DNA of 64,000 nt from contig NZ_CP048021.1 in NCBI RefSeq assembly GCF_010092505.1, positions 124,001-188,000 on the forward strand, read 5' to 3'. The DNA is from Virgibacillus sp. MSP4-1. Its GTDB lineage: Bacteria > Bacillota > Bacilli > Bacillales > Alkalibacillaceae. How positions within the stretch are numbered: position 1 is the stretch's first letter; each line of letters opens with the position of its first letter. Of the stretch, positions 43,207 through 53,030 are shown piece by piece. The notes under the pieces are model-generated. The model searched no databases. It saw only the letters and a program-made list of their open reading frames with translations, and was not told where the DNA came from. The position numbers and the translations under genes are program-made.

Positions 43207-43704
43207 ATGGATGGTATGTACAGACAAAATGATAATGGCTTTAACCAATTTGATGGATTTTTTGATATGTTTCAGCAGCAGTCCCCGGGTCAGGGGTCGC
43301 CATTTGGTCAAGGTCCTTTTCAGGGACCGGGTCAGGGGCCGCCGTTTGGACAGGGGCCTGGCCAGGGTGCAGGACCACCCTTTGGTCAGGGTCAGGGCCA
43401 ATTGCCTCAAGTACCTCCTTCTCTGCCAGATTTGTCTCAGGAAGGATTTTCCGGTCAGTTTGGCTCAGGTTATCAAGGACAGTTTGGGGGCGGTCCCTCA
43501 GTTCAAGCCGTTGACCCTGGCTCTTTTCAGGGCTGCTTAAGAAGATTGACACTGGTGCGTATGACAAATGGCCGAAGATTCTGGTTTTATCCAACCTATA
43601 TCGGAAGAACGTCGGTAGCTGGTTACAGGTGGTTCCCGCGTCGAAATCAGTGGGCTTACACAGGATTTGATACAGATCGTGTTGAATCCTTTCAATGCTA
43701 TTAA
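43207..43704 (+). CDS. Gly-Gln-Pro repeat protein with conserved C-terminal domain (coat-like)
   Basis: The 165-residue protein starts at ATG 43207 behind GAGGGGA. Residues about 24-75 are low-complexity repeats of GQG, PFGQG and PPFGQG. The last 55 residues (GCLRRLTLVRMTNGRRFWFYPTYIGR-type, then SVAGYRW and SFQCY) form a compact domain with two cysteines. Composition recalls spore coat or exosporium proteins, but I cannot name a family. The six-frame shadows here arise from the repeats. Confidence 0.65.
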   Translation: MDGMYRQNDNGFNQFDGFFDMFQQQSPGQGSPFGQGPFQGPGQGPPFGQGPGQGAGPPFGQGQGQLPQVPPSLPDLSQEGFSGQFGSGYQGQFGGGPSVQAVDPGSFQGCLRRLTLVRMTNGRRFWFYPTYIGRTSVAGYRWFPRRNQWAYTGFDTDRVESFQCY

Positions 43705-43762
43705 AAGTCATTCCAGCTGTAGATTTGTTCTGCAGCTGGATTCATTTAAATGGGGGATTGAA

Positions 43763-44293
43763 ATGTATACTGTGCGAAAGGCTTCCCTTCATGATGCAGC
43801 CGGTATTGCTCATGTTCATGTTGATAGCTGGAGAAGTACATATAAAGATCTTGTCCGCAAACAGGACCTGGATCAGGAAACGTCGTATGAAAATCGAAAA
43901 GTATTTTGGGAAACCATTTTGAAAAAGCATTATAAAAATCAGATCCTTTACGTTGGGGTTAATGATCAGAATCAGGTGGTCGGTTTTATTTCAGGGGGTG
44001 CTGAACGATCAAAGAAGTTTGACTATGACGGGGAGATTTATGCCGTCTATATACTGGAGCCATATCAGGGGTTCGGACTTGGGAAAGCACTGTTGAATGC
44101 TTTTATGAAGGAAGCCTTGCAGCTCGGTTATCAATCGGTATTAGTTTGGGTATTAACAGCTAACCCATCAGGTAAATTTTATGAATACTTTGGGGCTAAG
44201 CCCATTGAAGCTGAGGAAATAACAATTGGTGAAGGTACATATGAGGAAACAGCTTTTGGCTGGCCGCAGATTCATAAAAATCCATCTGTCTAG
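43763..44293 (+). CDS. GNAT family N-acetyltransferase
   Basis: From ATG 43763 (GGGGGAT upstream; the frame opens at 43667 inside the previous gene) the protein has 176 residues. YTVRKASLHDAAGIAHVHVDSWRSTYKDL begins the fold, and the acetyl-CoA motif A is IYAVYILEPYQGFGLGKALL (QGFGLGKA matches Q/RxxGxG/A). Substrate unknown. Confidence 0.9.
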   Translation: MYTVRKASLHDAAGIAHVHVDSWRSTYKDLVRKQDLDQETSYENRKVFWETILKKHYKNQILYVGVNDQNQVVGFISGGAERSKKFDYDGEIYAVYILEPYQGFGLGKALLNAFMKEALQLGYQSVLVWVLTANPSGKFYEYFGAKPIEAEEITIGEGTYEETAFGWPQIHKNPSV

Positions 44294-44316
44294 TGGGACT
44301 GGTTCTGAAAAGGTGA

Positions 44317-44354
44317 AACCCATAGCATGGTCTATTTCATGCTATGGGTTGTTT
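44317..44354 (+). terminator. Intrinsic terminator
   Basis: A 13-bp perfect stem (44317-44329 with 44338-44350) is followed by GTTTATT. It lies between the acetyltransferase and the convergent CDF gene. Confidence 0.8.
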
Positions 44355-44437
44355 ATTATGGTGCAGGAAGTGTGTGATTAACGAACGAAGCAGAGGGGAC
44401 GTCCGCTCCCTGCTCCCAGTGACTAATTACAATTTCC

Positions 44438-45304
44438 TCACTTATAAGGTTCAATATGGATATGGGTATGCTGAATATGAAAGGCCTCAGCTAAGTATTC
44501 TTCAACCTGATCTGTTATTTGGTGGCTTTCTTCGACTGTTAATTCAGGGTGAACTAAAATCGTCGCATCAACCAGAATCTGATTTCCATGTAATCGTGCT
44601 TTGATATCCTTCACTTCCTGAACACCTTCAACTCTGGCCATCCCTCTTTTAATTTGTTTAATTTCCTTACTGTCGAAACCATCTGTAAGAGTAAGGGATG
44701 CATCTTTAAAAATATCAAAGGCTGTTTTACAGATGATAAGACCAACAATTATACCAGCTATAGGATCCATCCAGGATAAACCAAAGTGACTTCCGATAAT
44801 CCCTCCGAAGGCACCAATACTTACCAGGGCATCTGACAGGTTGTCCTGTGATTGGGCATATAAGGAACTGCTTTTAATCTTGTTTGCCAAATATAAATTA
44901 TACCGATAAACACCAAACATAATAGTCGCACTAAATAGCGCTGTATAACCAGCAAGCATATTAGGGGTTTCCAGCTCATGTTCAGAGAGTTTTGTAAATG
45001 AATTGAGAACAACTTCGATGCCGACTGTGATCATCACAAAAGCAGCAACTAACGACGCAATAGATTCAGCGCGAAAATGTCCATAGTGGTGGTCCTGGTC
45101 CGGGGGCTTTCTGGATATTTTCAGACCTATTAATACTGCGATGGAGGCGACCACGTCTGTAGCATTATTCAGCCCATCAGCCCTTAAAGCCTGGGATCCG
45201 GCAATATAAGCAATGATGAGTTTAAGAGAGGATAGAAATAAGTAAGATGATATGCTCAGCCAGGCACCTTTCTCTCCCCGTTTTAAATCGTAATATTCCT
45301 GCAT
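44438..45304 (-). CDS. Cation diffusion facilitator transporter, Mn-type
   Basis: The 288-residue CDF protein has six helices (about 1-205) and a C-terminal cytosolic metal-binding domain. The helix-2 site reads DGLNNATD, without the His of zinc carriers, which is the pattern of manganese exporters such as MntE, MneP and MneS. HHYGHFRAES follows. It should expel Mn2+ against H+. No MntR box is evident upstream. Start ATG 45304. Confidence 0.87.
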   Translation of the reverse strand: MQEYYDLKRGEKGAWLSISSYLFLSSLKLIIAYIAGSQALRADGLNNATDVVASIAVLIGLKISRKPPDQDHHYGHFRAESIASLVAAFVMITVGIEVVLNSFTKLSEHELETPNMLAGYTALFSATIMFGVYRYNLYLANKIKSSSLYAQSQDNLSDALVSIGAFGGIIGSHFGLSWMDPIAGIIVGLIICKTAFDIFKDASLTLTDGFDSKEIKQIKRGMARVEGVQEVKDIKARLHGNQILVDATILVHPELTVEESHQITDQVEEYLAEAFHIQHTHIHIEPYK

Positions 45305-45600
45305 GATTCTTTCCTCCGATTAGGGTGCATTCGTAATATATAGCGTAACAAACGAAACAGTAAAGGTCTAGAATGAATTGCCTGCATCCGTATGTACGCC
45401 TATATTTTGTTCGAAATTCGTTGAGTTAAACGGTATATCCAATAGGTATGAGGAGAAATCGATTTTACTAAATTTCAGAAGTTTATGACATCCGTTTAAA
45501 AGGGAAAAGACTTTTAAACATATTCTATACAATAAGCAAACATTTACCTTTCTTTCTTAATGAAAATAAGCTTTATGGAATAAAAATTCATTTTAGATTA
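45305..45600. other. Divergent intergenic region
   Basis: About 300 bp of AT-rich sequence lie between the CDF gene and the IDEAL gene promoter. I see no gene, hairpin or repeat here beyond the CDF ribosome site. Confidence 0.4.
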
Positions 45601-45629
45601 TTGAAAATTTTCCGAATTTCTTAGATAAT
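45601..45629 (+). promoter_or_regulatory. Sigma-A promoter of the IDEAL-domain gene
   Basis: TTGAAA (45601-45606), a 17-bp spacer and GATAAT (45624-45629) lie 30 bp before the start codon. Confidence 0.65.
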
Positions 45630-45658
45630 AGTAAAAAGGGAACAAGGGGGGATGTTCC

Positions 45659-45901
45659 ATGAAAAAGCAGAAGCAGTCCTATATCTTAGTGAAATATGAA
45701 AGTTGTTCACCACAGCCGTTTAAGGCAAAAAAAGAAATCTCCTATGAAATTAAATTGGCATCACGATTAATTCTGGATGAGTTAACGTTTAGTCATAATA
45801 AAGCCGTTATTGAAAAGCAGATCAATTCGGCGATTGATTCAGACAATCGCAGCGAATTTTATGAATTAAGCAAAAAGTACCAGCCGTTTATTAAAGAATA
45901 A
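45659..45901 (+). CDS. IDEAL-domain small protein
   Basis: The 80-residue protein ends in an IDEAL motif (LILDELTFSHNKAVIEKQIN, then SAIDSDNRSEFYELSKKY), about 37 residues. The domain occurs alone in several small Bacillaceae proteins and at the end of YpiB; it is thought to mediate protein contacts. Start ATG 45659 follows AAGGGGGG. Confidence 0.8.
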   Translation: MKKQKQSYILVKYESCSPQPFKAKKEISYEIKLASRLILDELTFSHNKAVIEKQINSAIDSDNRSEFYELSKKYQPFIKE

Positions 45902-45920
45902 GCGAACAGGGAATTCTGTT

Positions 45921-45957
45921 AAATCCTTTGTCATTTTGTATGACAAAGGATTTTTTT
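45921..45957 (+). terminator. Intrinsic terminator
   Basis: A 13-bp perfect stem (AAATCCTTTGTCA) is followed by seven T. Confidence 0.9.
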
Positions 45958-46018
45958 AAAGGAGTTTGTCAAAGATTGGCGAATTTAAAGGGTAACAGGA
46001 TAGAGATGGAGGGTGAAA

Positions 46019-47500
46019 ATGGAAGGGAAAACGTTTAATCAAAGCTATTTTCAACGGAAGCAAAACCGGATATTACTACAGATTATTACATTTGGAGTAG
46101 TTTTAGGTCTGGGTGCCGAAATTGTCGTTGGCGCTCCGTTGCTGAACATGATTGCACTTGGGGGAATAGGGGGACTTATTGTTGCACTCATTCTAATATT
46201 ACATATCAGGCATTGGCTCCCTCATGCTATTCCTTATTTATCAATTACGGGTATATCCATTGTTTCAATGGTCATTATCCATAGTTCCGATTATGTGACC
46301 AATATGCTGTTTGTGTTTTTCTTACTTGCGGTTGCTGCGATCGCCCTGTCACTAAGAGTTTTAACAACAGGAGCCGTCATGGGACTTGGAGTACTGGTTT
46401 ATTTCATCATTCTGAAAGGTGATGTTGTAGGCTTTGATGGTCGGGCGATTGTTATGACATTAGTGTTCTATACTTTAGTCTTTACACTGCTCTATATTCA
46501 GGTTCTCATTGCAAAAGAACTGTTGAAGGGTGTAGAGGACTCCCTGGATCAATCCAATAAGCTGCTCGCTGACCGTGAACAGCAAAACAAACAGATTAGA
46601 AAAACAGCCAAAACCGTACACCAGTCAATACGGAATATTAATGAAAGCAGCCAGAAACAGTCTCAGGCCATGCGTGAAATGAATCAGTCCTTTAAGGAAG
46701 TTGGAGGCGCCTCAGAGTCACAGGTTGAGTCAGTATCCAATATTACTTCTTTGACAAGCGAATCAAATACAAAGGTATCTCAAATGCTGAAGTCATTCGA
46801 ATTCCTCGGTCAGACAGGGGAGGAGGTTTTGTCCTCCTCCAATGCTGGTGAAGCATCTCTTAAGAAGCTGGGTGAAACGATGGAAGGATTTCAGCAATCG
46901 TTTGAGACGATGCAGCAGAATATGAATGTCCTGGCGGAAAAAATAAGGGAAGCAACAGGGTTCACCAGTCAGATACAGGATATAGCAGAACAGACGAATC
47001 TGTTAGCCCTAAATGCGAGCATAGAAGCGGCCAGGGCCGGTGATGCAGGCAAAGGTTTTGCAGTGGTAGCAGATGAAATCCGTAAACTTGCAGAAGTGTC
47101 CAATACGACAGCTAAGCAAATTGACGAAACATTAAAAGCTGTTGAAGGAGACGCCAATCAGACCCATCATCATGTGAAAGTTAATGATGACAAGTTGATG
47201 GAAAGTCTCTCCATAACAAGGGATGTGACCGATTCATTGATTGAAATCGGGAAAAACATTCACGTATTTATTGATCAGTTGCGTGAGTTTGGAAAGGAAG
47301 CGAAAATTATCCAGGATTCCTCAGATGGGATTGATCAATCGGTCAATGAATTAGCTTCCTTAATTGAAGAATCAACAGCGACGATGGAACAGATGCAGAC
47401 GACCGTTCAGGAGCATTTAGAACGCCAGGAACATCTATTGAGTGCTGTGGAACAGACAAGCCAAGCGATGTCCAAACTGGAGGAGTACCAGCAGAGTTAA
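46019..47500 (+). CDS. Methyl-accepting chemotaxis protein with six-helix membrane sensor
   Basis: From ATG 46019 (GGAGGG 5 bp upstream) the protein has 493 residues. Six closely spaced helices (about 15-175) replace the usual extracytoplasmic sensor domain, so the stimulus is probably sensed within the membrane. The signalling tip is canonical ([36 protein letters not shown]). It should couple to CheA/CheW in flagellar chemotaxis. No che gene lies nearby. Confidence 0.9.
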   Translation: MEGKTFNQSYFQRKQNRILLQIITFGVVLGLGAEIVVGAPLLNMIALGGIGGLIVALILILHIRHWLPHAIPYLSITGISIVSMVIIHSSDYVTNMLFVFFLLAVAAIALSLRVLTTGAVMGLGVLVYFIILKGDVVGFDGRAIVMTLVFYTLVFTLLYIQVLIAKELLKGVEDSLDQSNKLLADREQQNKQIRKTAKTVHQSIRNINESSQKQSQAMREMNQSFKEVGGASESQVESVSNITSLTSESNTKVSQMLKSFEFLGQTGEEVLSSSNAGEASLKKLGETMEGFQQSFETMQQNMNVLAEKIREATGFTSQIQDIAEQTNLLALNASIEAARAGDAGKGFAVVADEIRKLAEVSNTTAKQIDETLKAVEGDANQTHHHVKVNDDKLMESLSITRDVTDSLIEIGKNIHVFIDQLREFGKEAKIIQDSSDGIDQSVNELASLIEESTATMEQMQTTVQEHLERQEHLLSAVEQTSQAMSKLEEYQQS

Positions 47501-47593
47501 TCTAAGCACCAATCAAATTCAGGCTATACGACTCTATATCAAAATGTTATATTTGAAATAAATCGACAACATTTTGGTTAGAGGGGAAATAAG

Positions 47594-48511
47594 ATGAGAA
47601 TTAAGTATTCAACAGCCGTTATTATGCTGGCTTTGATGACTCTTACTGCTTGTCAGAACCAGGAAGTGAGTCAGGATCAGGAAAATCAGTCAGCAAATAC
47701 AGAACAGAAGCAGCAGGAAAATCAAAATGAAGAGAAGAGTTCTGAGGATGAACAGGATAAAGATACAGAAAAAAAGAAAGGGAAGTCCGATGAGCAAGCT
47801 TCAGAGGACTCTGACTTGAATGAAGGTAGTAAAGGATCCAATCAGGAAACAGAGGATAAAAAGAATGGCCATGATAAAAATGAAAAGCCGGATGAAAATG
47901 GGATTGTTACTATTTCAGATCCAACGGCAATTGACCTGGTAGTCAATAAACAAAGGAAGTTACCGGATGGTTTTGTGCCACCAGATCTGGTTGAGCCAGA
48001 TGTTCGTTTTTCATTTGACGAATGGAGAGAGAAAAGACAGATGCGGCAAGTGGCAGCGGGGCCATTAGAAAAATTGTTTAAAGGTGCCAAACAGGCAGGC
48101 GTCAATCTGTTTGCCGTTTCTGGGTATCGTTCCTATCAGCGGCAGGAAACGATTTATAATTATAATGTGGAAACAAAAGGATTAGAGCATGCCAATAAAT
48201 ATTCCGCTAAGCCGGGTCATAGTGAACACCAGACGGGATTAACGATGGATGTTTCCTCTCCGGCAGTGTCTTATGATTTAGTGGAAGGGTTCAGAGATAC
48301 TGCTGCAGGAGACTGGCTTGCCAAACATGCTCACGAATACGGCTTTATTATTCGATATCCAAAAGGTCAAGCAGACATTACCGGTTACAGCTATGAACCT
48401 TGGCATATACGTTATGTTGGAAAGGAACTTGCCAAAGATATTTACGAGCAGCAAGTCACTCTTGAGGAATTCTTTGGATTACAGCCTGGTCCAGAGACCG
48501 ATAAAAAGTAA
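47594..48511 (+). CDS. VanY-type D-alanyl-D-alanine carboxypeptidase lipoprotein (M15B)
   Basis: The 305-residue lipoprotein has a lipobox LTAC (Cys20), a highly charged low-complexity linker (about 22-100) and the M15B domain. Metal-binding motifs are SEHQTGLTMD and PWHIRY; SGYRSYQRQ marks the fold. It resembles B. subtilis YodJ and trims peptidoglycan peptides. Start ATG 47594 follows AGAGGGG. Confidence 0.9.
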   Translation: MRIKYSTAVIMLALMTLTACQNQEVSQDQENQSANTEQKQQENQNEEKSSEDEQDKDTEKKKGKSDEQASEDSDLNEGSKGSNQETEDKKNGHDKNEKPDENGIVTISDPTAIDLVVNKQRKLPDGFVPPDLVEPDVRFSFDEWREKRQMRQVAAGPLEKLFKGAKQAGVNLFAVSGYRSYQRQETIYNYNVETKGLEHANKYSAKPGHSEHQTGLTMDVSSPAVSYDLVEGFRDTAAGDWLAKHAHEYGFIIRYPKGQADITGYSYEPWHIRYVGKELAKDIYEQQVTLEEFFGLQPGPETDKK

Positions 48512-48524
48512 AGATATCAATTAT

Positions 48525-48570
48525 AAATCCAAATCTAAAGCTGCAAATTTTAGATTTGGATTTTTTATAA
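48525..48570 (+). terminator. Intrinsic terminator
   Basis: AAATCCAAATCTAAA pairs with TTTAGATTTGGATTT, followed by T's. Confidence 0.88.
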
Positions 48571-48641
48571 ATATTTAAAATTCAGGATACTTATATAACA
48601 TTTTCTGCTATGCTAATGACAACAGTATGGGGGTGTGAAGT

Positions 48642-49913
48642 GTGAAAAAGAAAAAGGTCATTCGAAGCTGGATGCTCTATGACTGGGCAAATTCAGCTTT
48701 TGCGACAACGATGATGGCTGCAATCTTGCCTGTATTTTATTCTGACTACTATGCATCGAATCTGTCGGATCAGACAGCTACAAGCTACTGGGCGTATACA
48801 CAGTCTATAGCTGTTCTGATTGTGGCTATCCTGGCCCCTGTTTTAGGAGCTATTAGTGACTATTCACAGGCAAAGAAGAAATTTTTACGTTTTTTTGCTT
48901 ATATGGGAATCCTTGCTAGTATCTTGTTTGCAGTTGTAGGTGAAGGACAGTACTTATTTGCTTCCGTGTTAATGGTTATTGCCTCAGTAGGGTTCTCAGG
49001 GGGAAATGTGTTTTATGACGCATTTTTGCCGGAAATTGCTGACAAAGAAGAGATTGATAAGGTCTCCACCTCTGGGTTTGCTTTTGGTTACATAGGTGGA
49101 GGAGTTTTACTTGCGGTCAATATCCTAATGATTCAAAAGTATGAATGGTTTGGCTTTCCGGATATAGCTGCAGCTACCAAAACAGCCTTAATATCCGTGG
49201 GAGTCTGGTGGTTTGTCTTCTCTATTCCCTTATTTAAAAACCTGAAGGAGGAGAAGAGACAAAAACGAAAAAGGGATGAGTCTTTTATCGTAATAGGCTT
49301 TCGTCGTGTCGGACATACATTTCGTTCTCTGCGTCATTTTAAGCAATTATTTATATTTCTAATCGCTTTTTGGCTGTTCAATGATGGAATATCGACCATC
49401 ATTCGAATGGCGACCATTTATGGCAGAGAGATTGGAATTGGACAAAGTGATTTAATTGTTGCTTTGTTAATTACACAATTTGTCGGCATTCCCTGTACCT
49501 TTCTTTTTGGCTGGTTTTCGAAAAAAATCCATCCTAAAAAAGCCCTCACCCTTGCCTTGCTGGTTTATGTAGCGATTGTTATATTGGGCTATTTTATGAC
49601 CTCTGCAATGCATTTCTATCTACTGGCCCTTTGTGTCGGATTCGTTCAGGGCGGTGCGCAGGCCCTTAGTCGTTCTATATTTGGAAGAATGGTCCCCCGG
49701 CAAAAGGAAGCCGAATTTTATGGGTTTTATGGGATTTCCTCCAAATTTGCAGCGATTGTAGGCCCCTTTGTATTTGGGCTTGTAGGACAACTGACAGGCT
49801 CCAGTCGCCTTGGTATTTTAGCTTTGTTAGTATTCTTTATAGTCGGCATTCTTTTACTGCAAATGGTTAATATCGAAAAAGGAGAGCGTGAGGCTCAGGA
49901 AGCATCTTCATAA
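48642..49913 (+). CDS. MFS transporter, UMF1/Atg22-like
   Basis: The 423-residue protein begins SWMLYDWANSAFATTMMAA, the UMF1 family signature, and has about 12 helices. GGGVLLAVN and QGGAQALSRSIFGRMVP are conserved family blocks. Substrate is unknown; eukaryotic relatives export amino acids from the vacuole. Start is GTG 48642 after GGGGGTG. Confidence 0.88.
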   Translation: MKKKKVIRSWMLYDWANSAFATTMMAAILPVFYSDYYASNLSDQTATSYWAYTQSIAVLIVAILAPVLGAISDYSQAKKKFLRFFAYMGILASILFAVVGEGQYLFASVLMVIASVGFSGGNVFYDAFLPEIADKEEIDKVSTSGFAFGYIGGGVLLAVNILMIQKYEWFGFPDIAAATKTALISVGVWWFVFSIPLFKNLKEEKRQKRKRDESFIVIGFRRVGHTFRSLRHFKQLFIFLIAFWLFNDGISTIIRMATIYGREIGIGQSDLIVALLITQFVGIPCTFLFGWFSKKIHPKKALTLALLVYVAIVILGYFMTSAMHFYLLALCVGFVQGGAQALSRSIFGRMVPRQKEAEFYGFYGISSKFAAIVGPFVFGLVGQLTGSSRLGILALLVFFIVGILLLQMVNIEKGEREAQEASS

Positions 49914-49917
49914 CAAG

Positions 49918-49949
49918 AAATCCGCGACATTCATCGGTCGCGGATTTTT
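49918..49949 (+). terminator. Bidirectional terminator
   Basis: AAATCCGCGAC pairs with GTCGCGGATTT between two convergent genes. Confidence 0.88.
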
Positions 49950-49953
49950 GCTC

Positions 49954-50871
49954 TTATAATATTGGATGGCTATAGCGGTTTACTAATTGTTGAATGACCG
50001 GTTTCCCTGTATCGTAGGATATATTATCAATAAGTTCAGCTACTGTTTGTTCATTTTGAAGTGTAGGATGCTCCCAGTACTTAATAATGGCAAATAAGGT
50101 TTCCAGTCCTTCCTTTTTCCCTTTCTTATATAAGTCGATAAAACTTTCAGTACTAGGTTCTTTTGTTGCCGGATGGTACCAGGTGGAATGCTCCTCATTG
50201 AGGTAATCCCTAACTTTCTTGATTGGCTGATGAGAAAAAGGAGAAATCATGGAACCCAAAATCCTGTTTTTCCAGCTGTATGGATCAAACAGGACTTTTA
50301 ATGCCCGTTTCATATCCCGATAGGCAAGCTGGATAAAATCATCCGGGAGTTTATCTGTGTTTTCGGAAAAATGATGCCTGATGGTGTTTTGTAAAAGTCT
50401 GCTTACTTCCTTATTAAGGGTTGGACCTACATCTATTTCTTTATAAACGGGAACCTTCCATGTATCAAGATTTCGGTATTTTCGCATCATCAAAGTATCA
50501 ATAATCACTTCAAGCTCCTGATGCTTATTCTTTTCATAGCCTGCGCGATAATGTATATAAGGGTGTGTATTCCTGTCTAATATATGGTGTGAAACAAAGC
50601 CCAGAATGTAAGCTTTGGTTGAATTTGATTTAGAAATACCCGACTGGAGAATATCCATTAGAAATGGACCGCAGTTTTCAGTATGCAAAAGCTTTCCCAT
50701 ATCATTTATTTCCCCATTATGTTTCCATGGCCAAAAGTTGTGATAGAAAAATGGATCTGGACCCTGGGCACCTAAGTTCATATAGCCCTGTACGTCTTGA
50801 AGATGGACTGGATCATTCAAGGAAACCATAATATCCTCACAAAACATAATATGTGTCCATATGTTAGGCAT
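49954..50871 (-). CDS. Zinc-dependent phospholipase C family protein
   Basis: The 305-residue protein has Trp4/His7-type N-terminal ligands (MPNIWTHIMF), GAQGPDPFFYHN, and HHILDRNTHPYIHYRAG, which fit the zinc-dependent phospholipase C fold (PF00882). No signal peptide is present, so it is likely cytosolic and may not be a secreted lipase. B. subtilis has similar proteins of unknown role. Ribosome site GAAGGCGG lies upstream of ATG 50871. Confidence 0.85.
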   Translation of the reverse strand: MPNIWTHIMFCEDIMVSLNDPVHLQDVQGYMNLGAQGPDPFFYHNFWPWKHNGEINDMGKLLHTENCGPFLMDILQSGISKSNSTKAYILGFVSHHILDRNTHPYIHYRAGYEKNKHQELEVIIDTLMMRKYRNLDTWKVPVYKEIDVGPTLNKEVSRLLQNTIRHHFSENTDKLPDDFIQLAYRDMKRALKVLFDPYSWKNRILGSMISPFSHQPIKKVRDYLNEEHSTWYHPATKEPSTESFIDLYKKGKKEGLETLFAIIKYWEHPTLQNEQTVAELIDNISYDTGKPVIQQLVNRYSHPIL

Positions 50872-51129
50872 ATGATGACCCGCCTTCCTATCTGTATTTC
50901 CCCGCTTCCGTTACTTATGATCTGAAAGCGTGCGAATGTAATGTTGCAGAAATAAAAACAAACTTACTTTCTGACTGTGCTGGTATTTACATGTATATTA
51001 TAAAGGACATATCGTAAAAAAGGAGAGGTTTATCTGACATTTTTTTGTCTACAAGTAGGCAATTTTCAAAACATTTGGTATGGTAAAAGAGTAAACGAGA
51101 TAATAAAGGGGTATAAGGAGGAGAACTGC

Positions 51130-52518
51130 ATGGACTATCGCATTGAAAAAGATACCATAGGAGAAATGAAGGTTCCAGCAAACAAGTATTGGGGTGCCCA
51201 GACACAACGAAGTAAACAGAACTTTCCAATCGGCGGCGAAAAAATGCCAACAGAAATTGTAAGTGCTTTCGCCATTTTGAAGAAAAGTGCAGCGAAGGCA
51301 AATGAAGAGTTAGGCCTATTAGAGAAGGAGAAAGCAGATGCGATTACATATGCTGCGGATAAGGTGATTGAAGGAGAACTGGAGGAACATTTCCCACTTG
51401 TCGTATGGCAGACAGGAAGTGGCACACAGTCAAATATGAATACCAATGAAGTCATTGCCTATGTAGGGAATCAGTGGCTGGAAGAACAGGGGAGTGAATG
51501 GAGGCTTCATCCGAATGATGATGTGAACAAATCCCAAAGCTCAAATGACACCTTCCCAACAGCCATGCATATTGCTGCCGTTTTAAAATTAGAGGATCTG
51601 GTACTGCCAGCCCTGAAGAAATTAAAACGCACACTTGAAGATAAATCAAAGGCATATGAGGACCTTGTCAAAATTGGTCGTACTCATTTACAGGATGCCA
51701 CTCCATTGACTTTAGGACAGGAAATTAGTGGGTGGCATCGAATGCTGGAAAAAACGGAGGATATGATTCAAAACAGTTTATCATCCATCCATGAGCTGGC
51801 GATTGGTGGTACAGCAGTAGGTACCGGCCTAAATGCTCATCCGGACTTTTCCGAAAAGGTATGTAGATATATTAATCAGTTTACCAATAAGACATTCATT
51901 TCTGCTCCTAATAAATTTCACGCTCTAACAAGTCATGATGAACTGGTATATGCCCATGGTGCATTAAAGGCGTTAGCGGCTGATTTAATGAAGATTGCTA
52001 ATGATGTACGCTGGCTGGCGAGTGGTCCTCGTTGTGGAATTGGTGAAATTACGATTCCTGCTAATGAACCGGGAAGCTCCATAATGCCTGGAAAGGTTAA
52101 CCCAACACAGAGTGAGGCTGTAACGATGGTAGCCACTCAGGTGATGGGGAATGATGCTACCATTGGATTTGCTGCCAGTCAGGGGAATTTTGAACTGAAC
52201 GTCTTCAAACCGGTCATTGCCCATAACTTCCTGCAGTCCAGTCAATTGCTGGCGGACAGTATGGAATCCTTCAATGACCGTTGTGTAGCTGGCCTGGAGC
52301 CAAATGAAGAGAAAATAAATGAGTATTTAAAGGATTCTCTCATGCTCGTAACGGCATTAAATCCTCATATCGGCTATGAAAATGCAGCTAAAATAGCTAA
52401 AAATGGATTTGAAAAAAATCTGACTCTTAAAGAATCAGCACTGGAATTAGAACTGTTAACCGAAGAACAATTCGATGAATACGTAGACCCAAAAAAAATG
52501 ACAAAACCAAATGCATAG
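51130..52518 (+). CDS. fumC: Class II fumarate hydratase (FumC)
   Basis: The 462-residue fumarase hydrates fumarate to malate in the TCA cycle. GSGTQSNMN (about 96-104), [10 protein letters not shown] with catalytic His186, and the [11 protein letters not shown] signature (315-325) are present. Length is standard. Start ATG 51130 follows AAGGAGGAG. In the 258 bp upstream I see only AT-rich sequence. Confidence 0.96.
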   Translation: MDYRIEKDTIGEMKVPANKYWGAQTQRSKQNFPIGGEKMPTEIVSAFAILKKSAAKANEELGLLEKEKADAITYAADKVIEGELEEHFPLVVWQTGSGTQSNMNTNEVIAYVGNQWLEEQGSEWRLHPNDDVNKSQSSNDTFPTAMHIAAVLKLEDLVLPALKKLKRTLEDKSKAYEDLVKIGRTHLQDATPLTLGQEISGWHRMLEKTEDMIQNSLSSIHELAIGGTAVGTGLNAHPDFSEKVCRYINQFTNKTFISAPNKFHALTSHDELVYAHGALKALAADLMKIANDVRWLASGPRCGIGEITIPANEPGSSIMPGKVNPTQSEAVTMVATQVMGNDATIGFAASQGNFELNVFKPVIAHNFLQSSQLLADSMESFNDRCVAGLEPNEEKINEYLKDSLMLVTALNPHIGYENAAKIAKNGFEKNLTLKESALELELLTEEQFDEYVDPKKMTKPNA

Positions 52519-52582
52519 AAAAGCGGAGGCGACCGGTTAGGCTCGACAGCATAAGCGGAGGCGACCGATCAGGCCTGGAAGC
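52517..52582 (+). repeat. R2 repeat, two truncated tandem starts
   Basis: GAAAAGCGGAGGCGACC and a second GCGGAGGCGACC, each followed by R2-like sequence, lie right after the fumC stop codon. The 3' half is missing. Confidence 0.65.
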
Positions 52583-52645
52583 AATTTTGGAAATGACCCG
52601 TCAATACGTAAAAAAATTACCAATCAAAATTACTCATATGTTTAC

Positions 52646-52679
52646 CACCTCCTGTCCACAATAATAAGCACAGGAGGTG
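52646..52679 (+). promoter_or_regulatory. Hairpin masking the ribosome site of the SASP gene
   Basis: CACCTCCTGT (52646-52655) is the perfect complement of ACAGGAGGTG (52670-52679), which is the ribosome site of the SASP gene. The loop is 14 nt. If transcribed, the 10-bp stem would hide the whole Shine-Dalgarno sequence. Confidence 0.65.
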
Positions 52680-52686
52680 ATAAACA

Positions 52687-52902
52687 ATGGCAAACAACAA
52701 CAGCAACAATTCAAACCAATTAGTAGTACCTGGAGCTGATCAGGCTATTAACCAAATGAAAACTGAGATTGCTTCAGAATTTGGTGTAAACCTTGGTGCT
52801 GATACTACCTCTCGTGCAAACGGTTCTGTTGGTGGTGAAATCACTAAGCGCCTTGTAACGTTTGCTCAACAACAAATGGGTGGCCAATCTGGACAACAAT
52901 AA
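52687..52902 (+). CDS. Alpha/beta-type small acid-soluble spore protein
   Basis: The 71-residue protein coats DNA in the dormant spore. [20 protein letters not shown], the GPR protease site region [12 protein letters not shown] and the GGEITKRLV block are diagnostic. An Asn/Ser-rich head and Gln/Gly tail flank them. Start ATG 52687 follows AGGAGGTG, which lies in a hairpin. Sigma-G control is expected for the family; upstream TCAATA and CAAAATTA boxes are only weak matches. Confidence 0.95.
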   Translation: MANNNSNNSNQLVVPGADQAINQMKTEIASEFGVNLGADTTSRANGSVGGEITKRLVTFAQQQMGGQSGQQ

Positions 52903-52919
52903 ATAAGGATGGAATAAAC

Positions 52920-52946
52920 AGAGGAGGGATCCCTGATCTCTCCTCT
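52920..52946 (+). terminator. Hairpin after the SASP gene
   Basis: AGAGGAG pairs with CTCCTCT with an inner GATC/GATC pair. The tail is not T-rich, so it may act as an mRNA 3' stabiliser rather than a strict terminator. Confidence 0.45.
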
Positions 52947-53030
52947 ATACATACAAAGAAACGTATTTGACGGATTCCAATTTTATACGTTTTGGCCTCT
53001 TGTTAACTATGTAAAATGGGGTGAGGCATC

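Noticed and set aside
43260-43440. Possible CRISPR-like direct repeats
   Set aside because: The repeats are in frame, encode GQG/PFGQG units, and have no unique spacers of constant length.
43211-43711. Three long overlapping frames in the GQG repeat gene
   Set aside because: The GC-rich repeat lacks stops in all frames; only the 43207 frame has a good start site and a sensible conserved tail.
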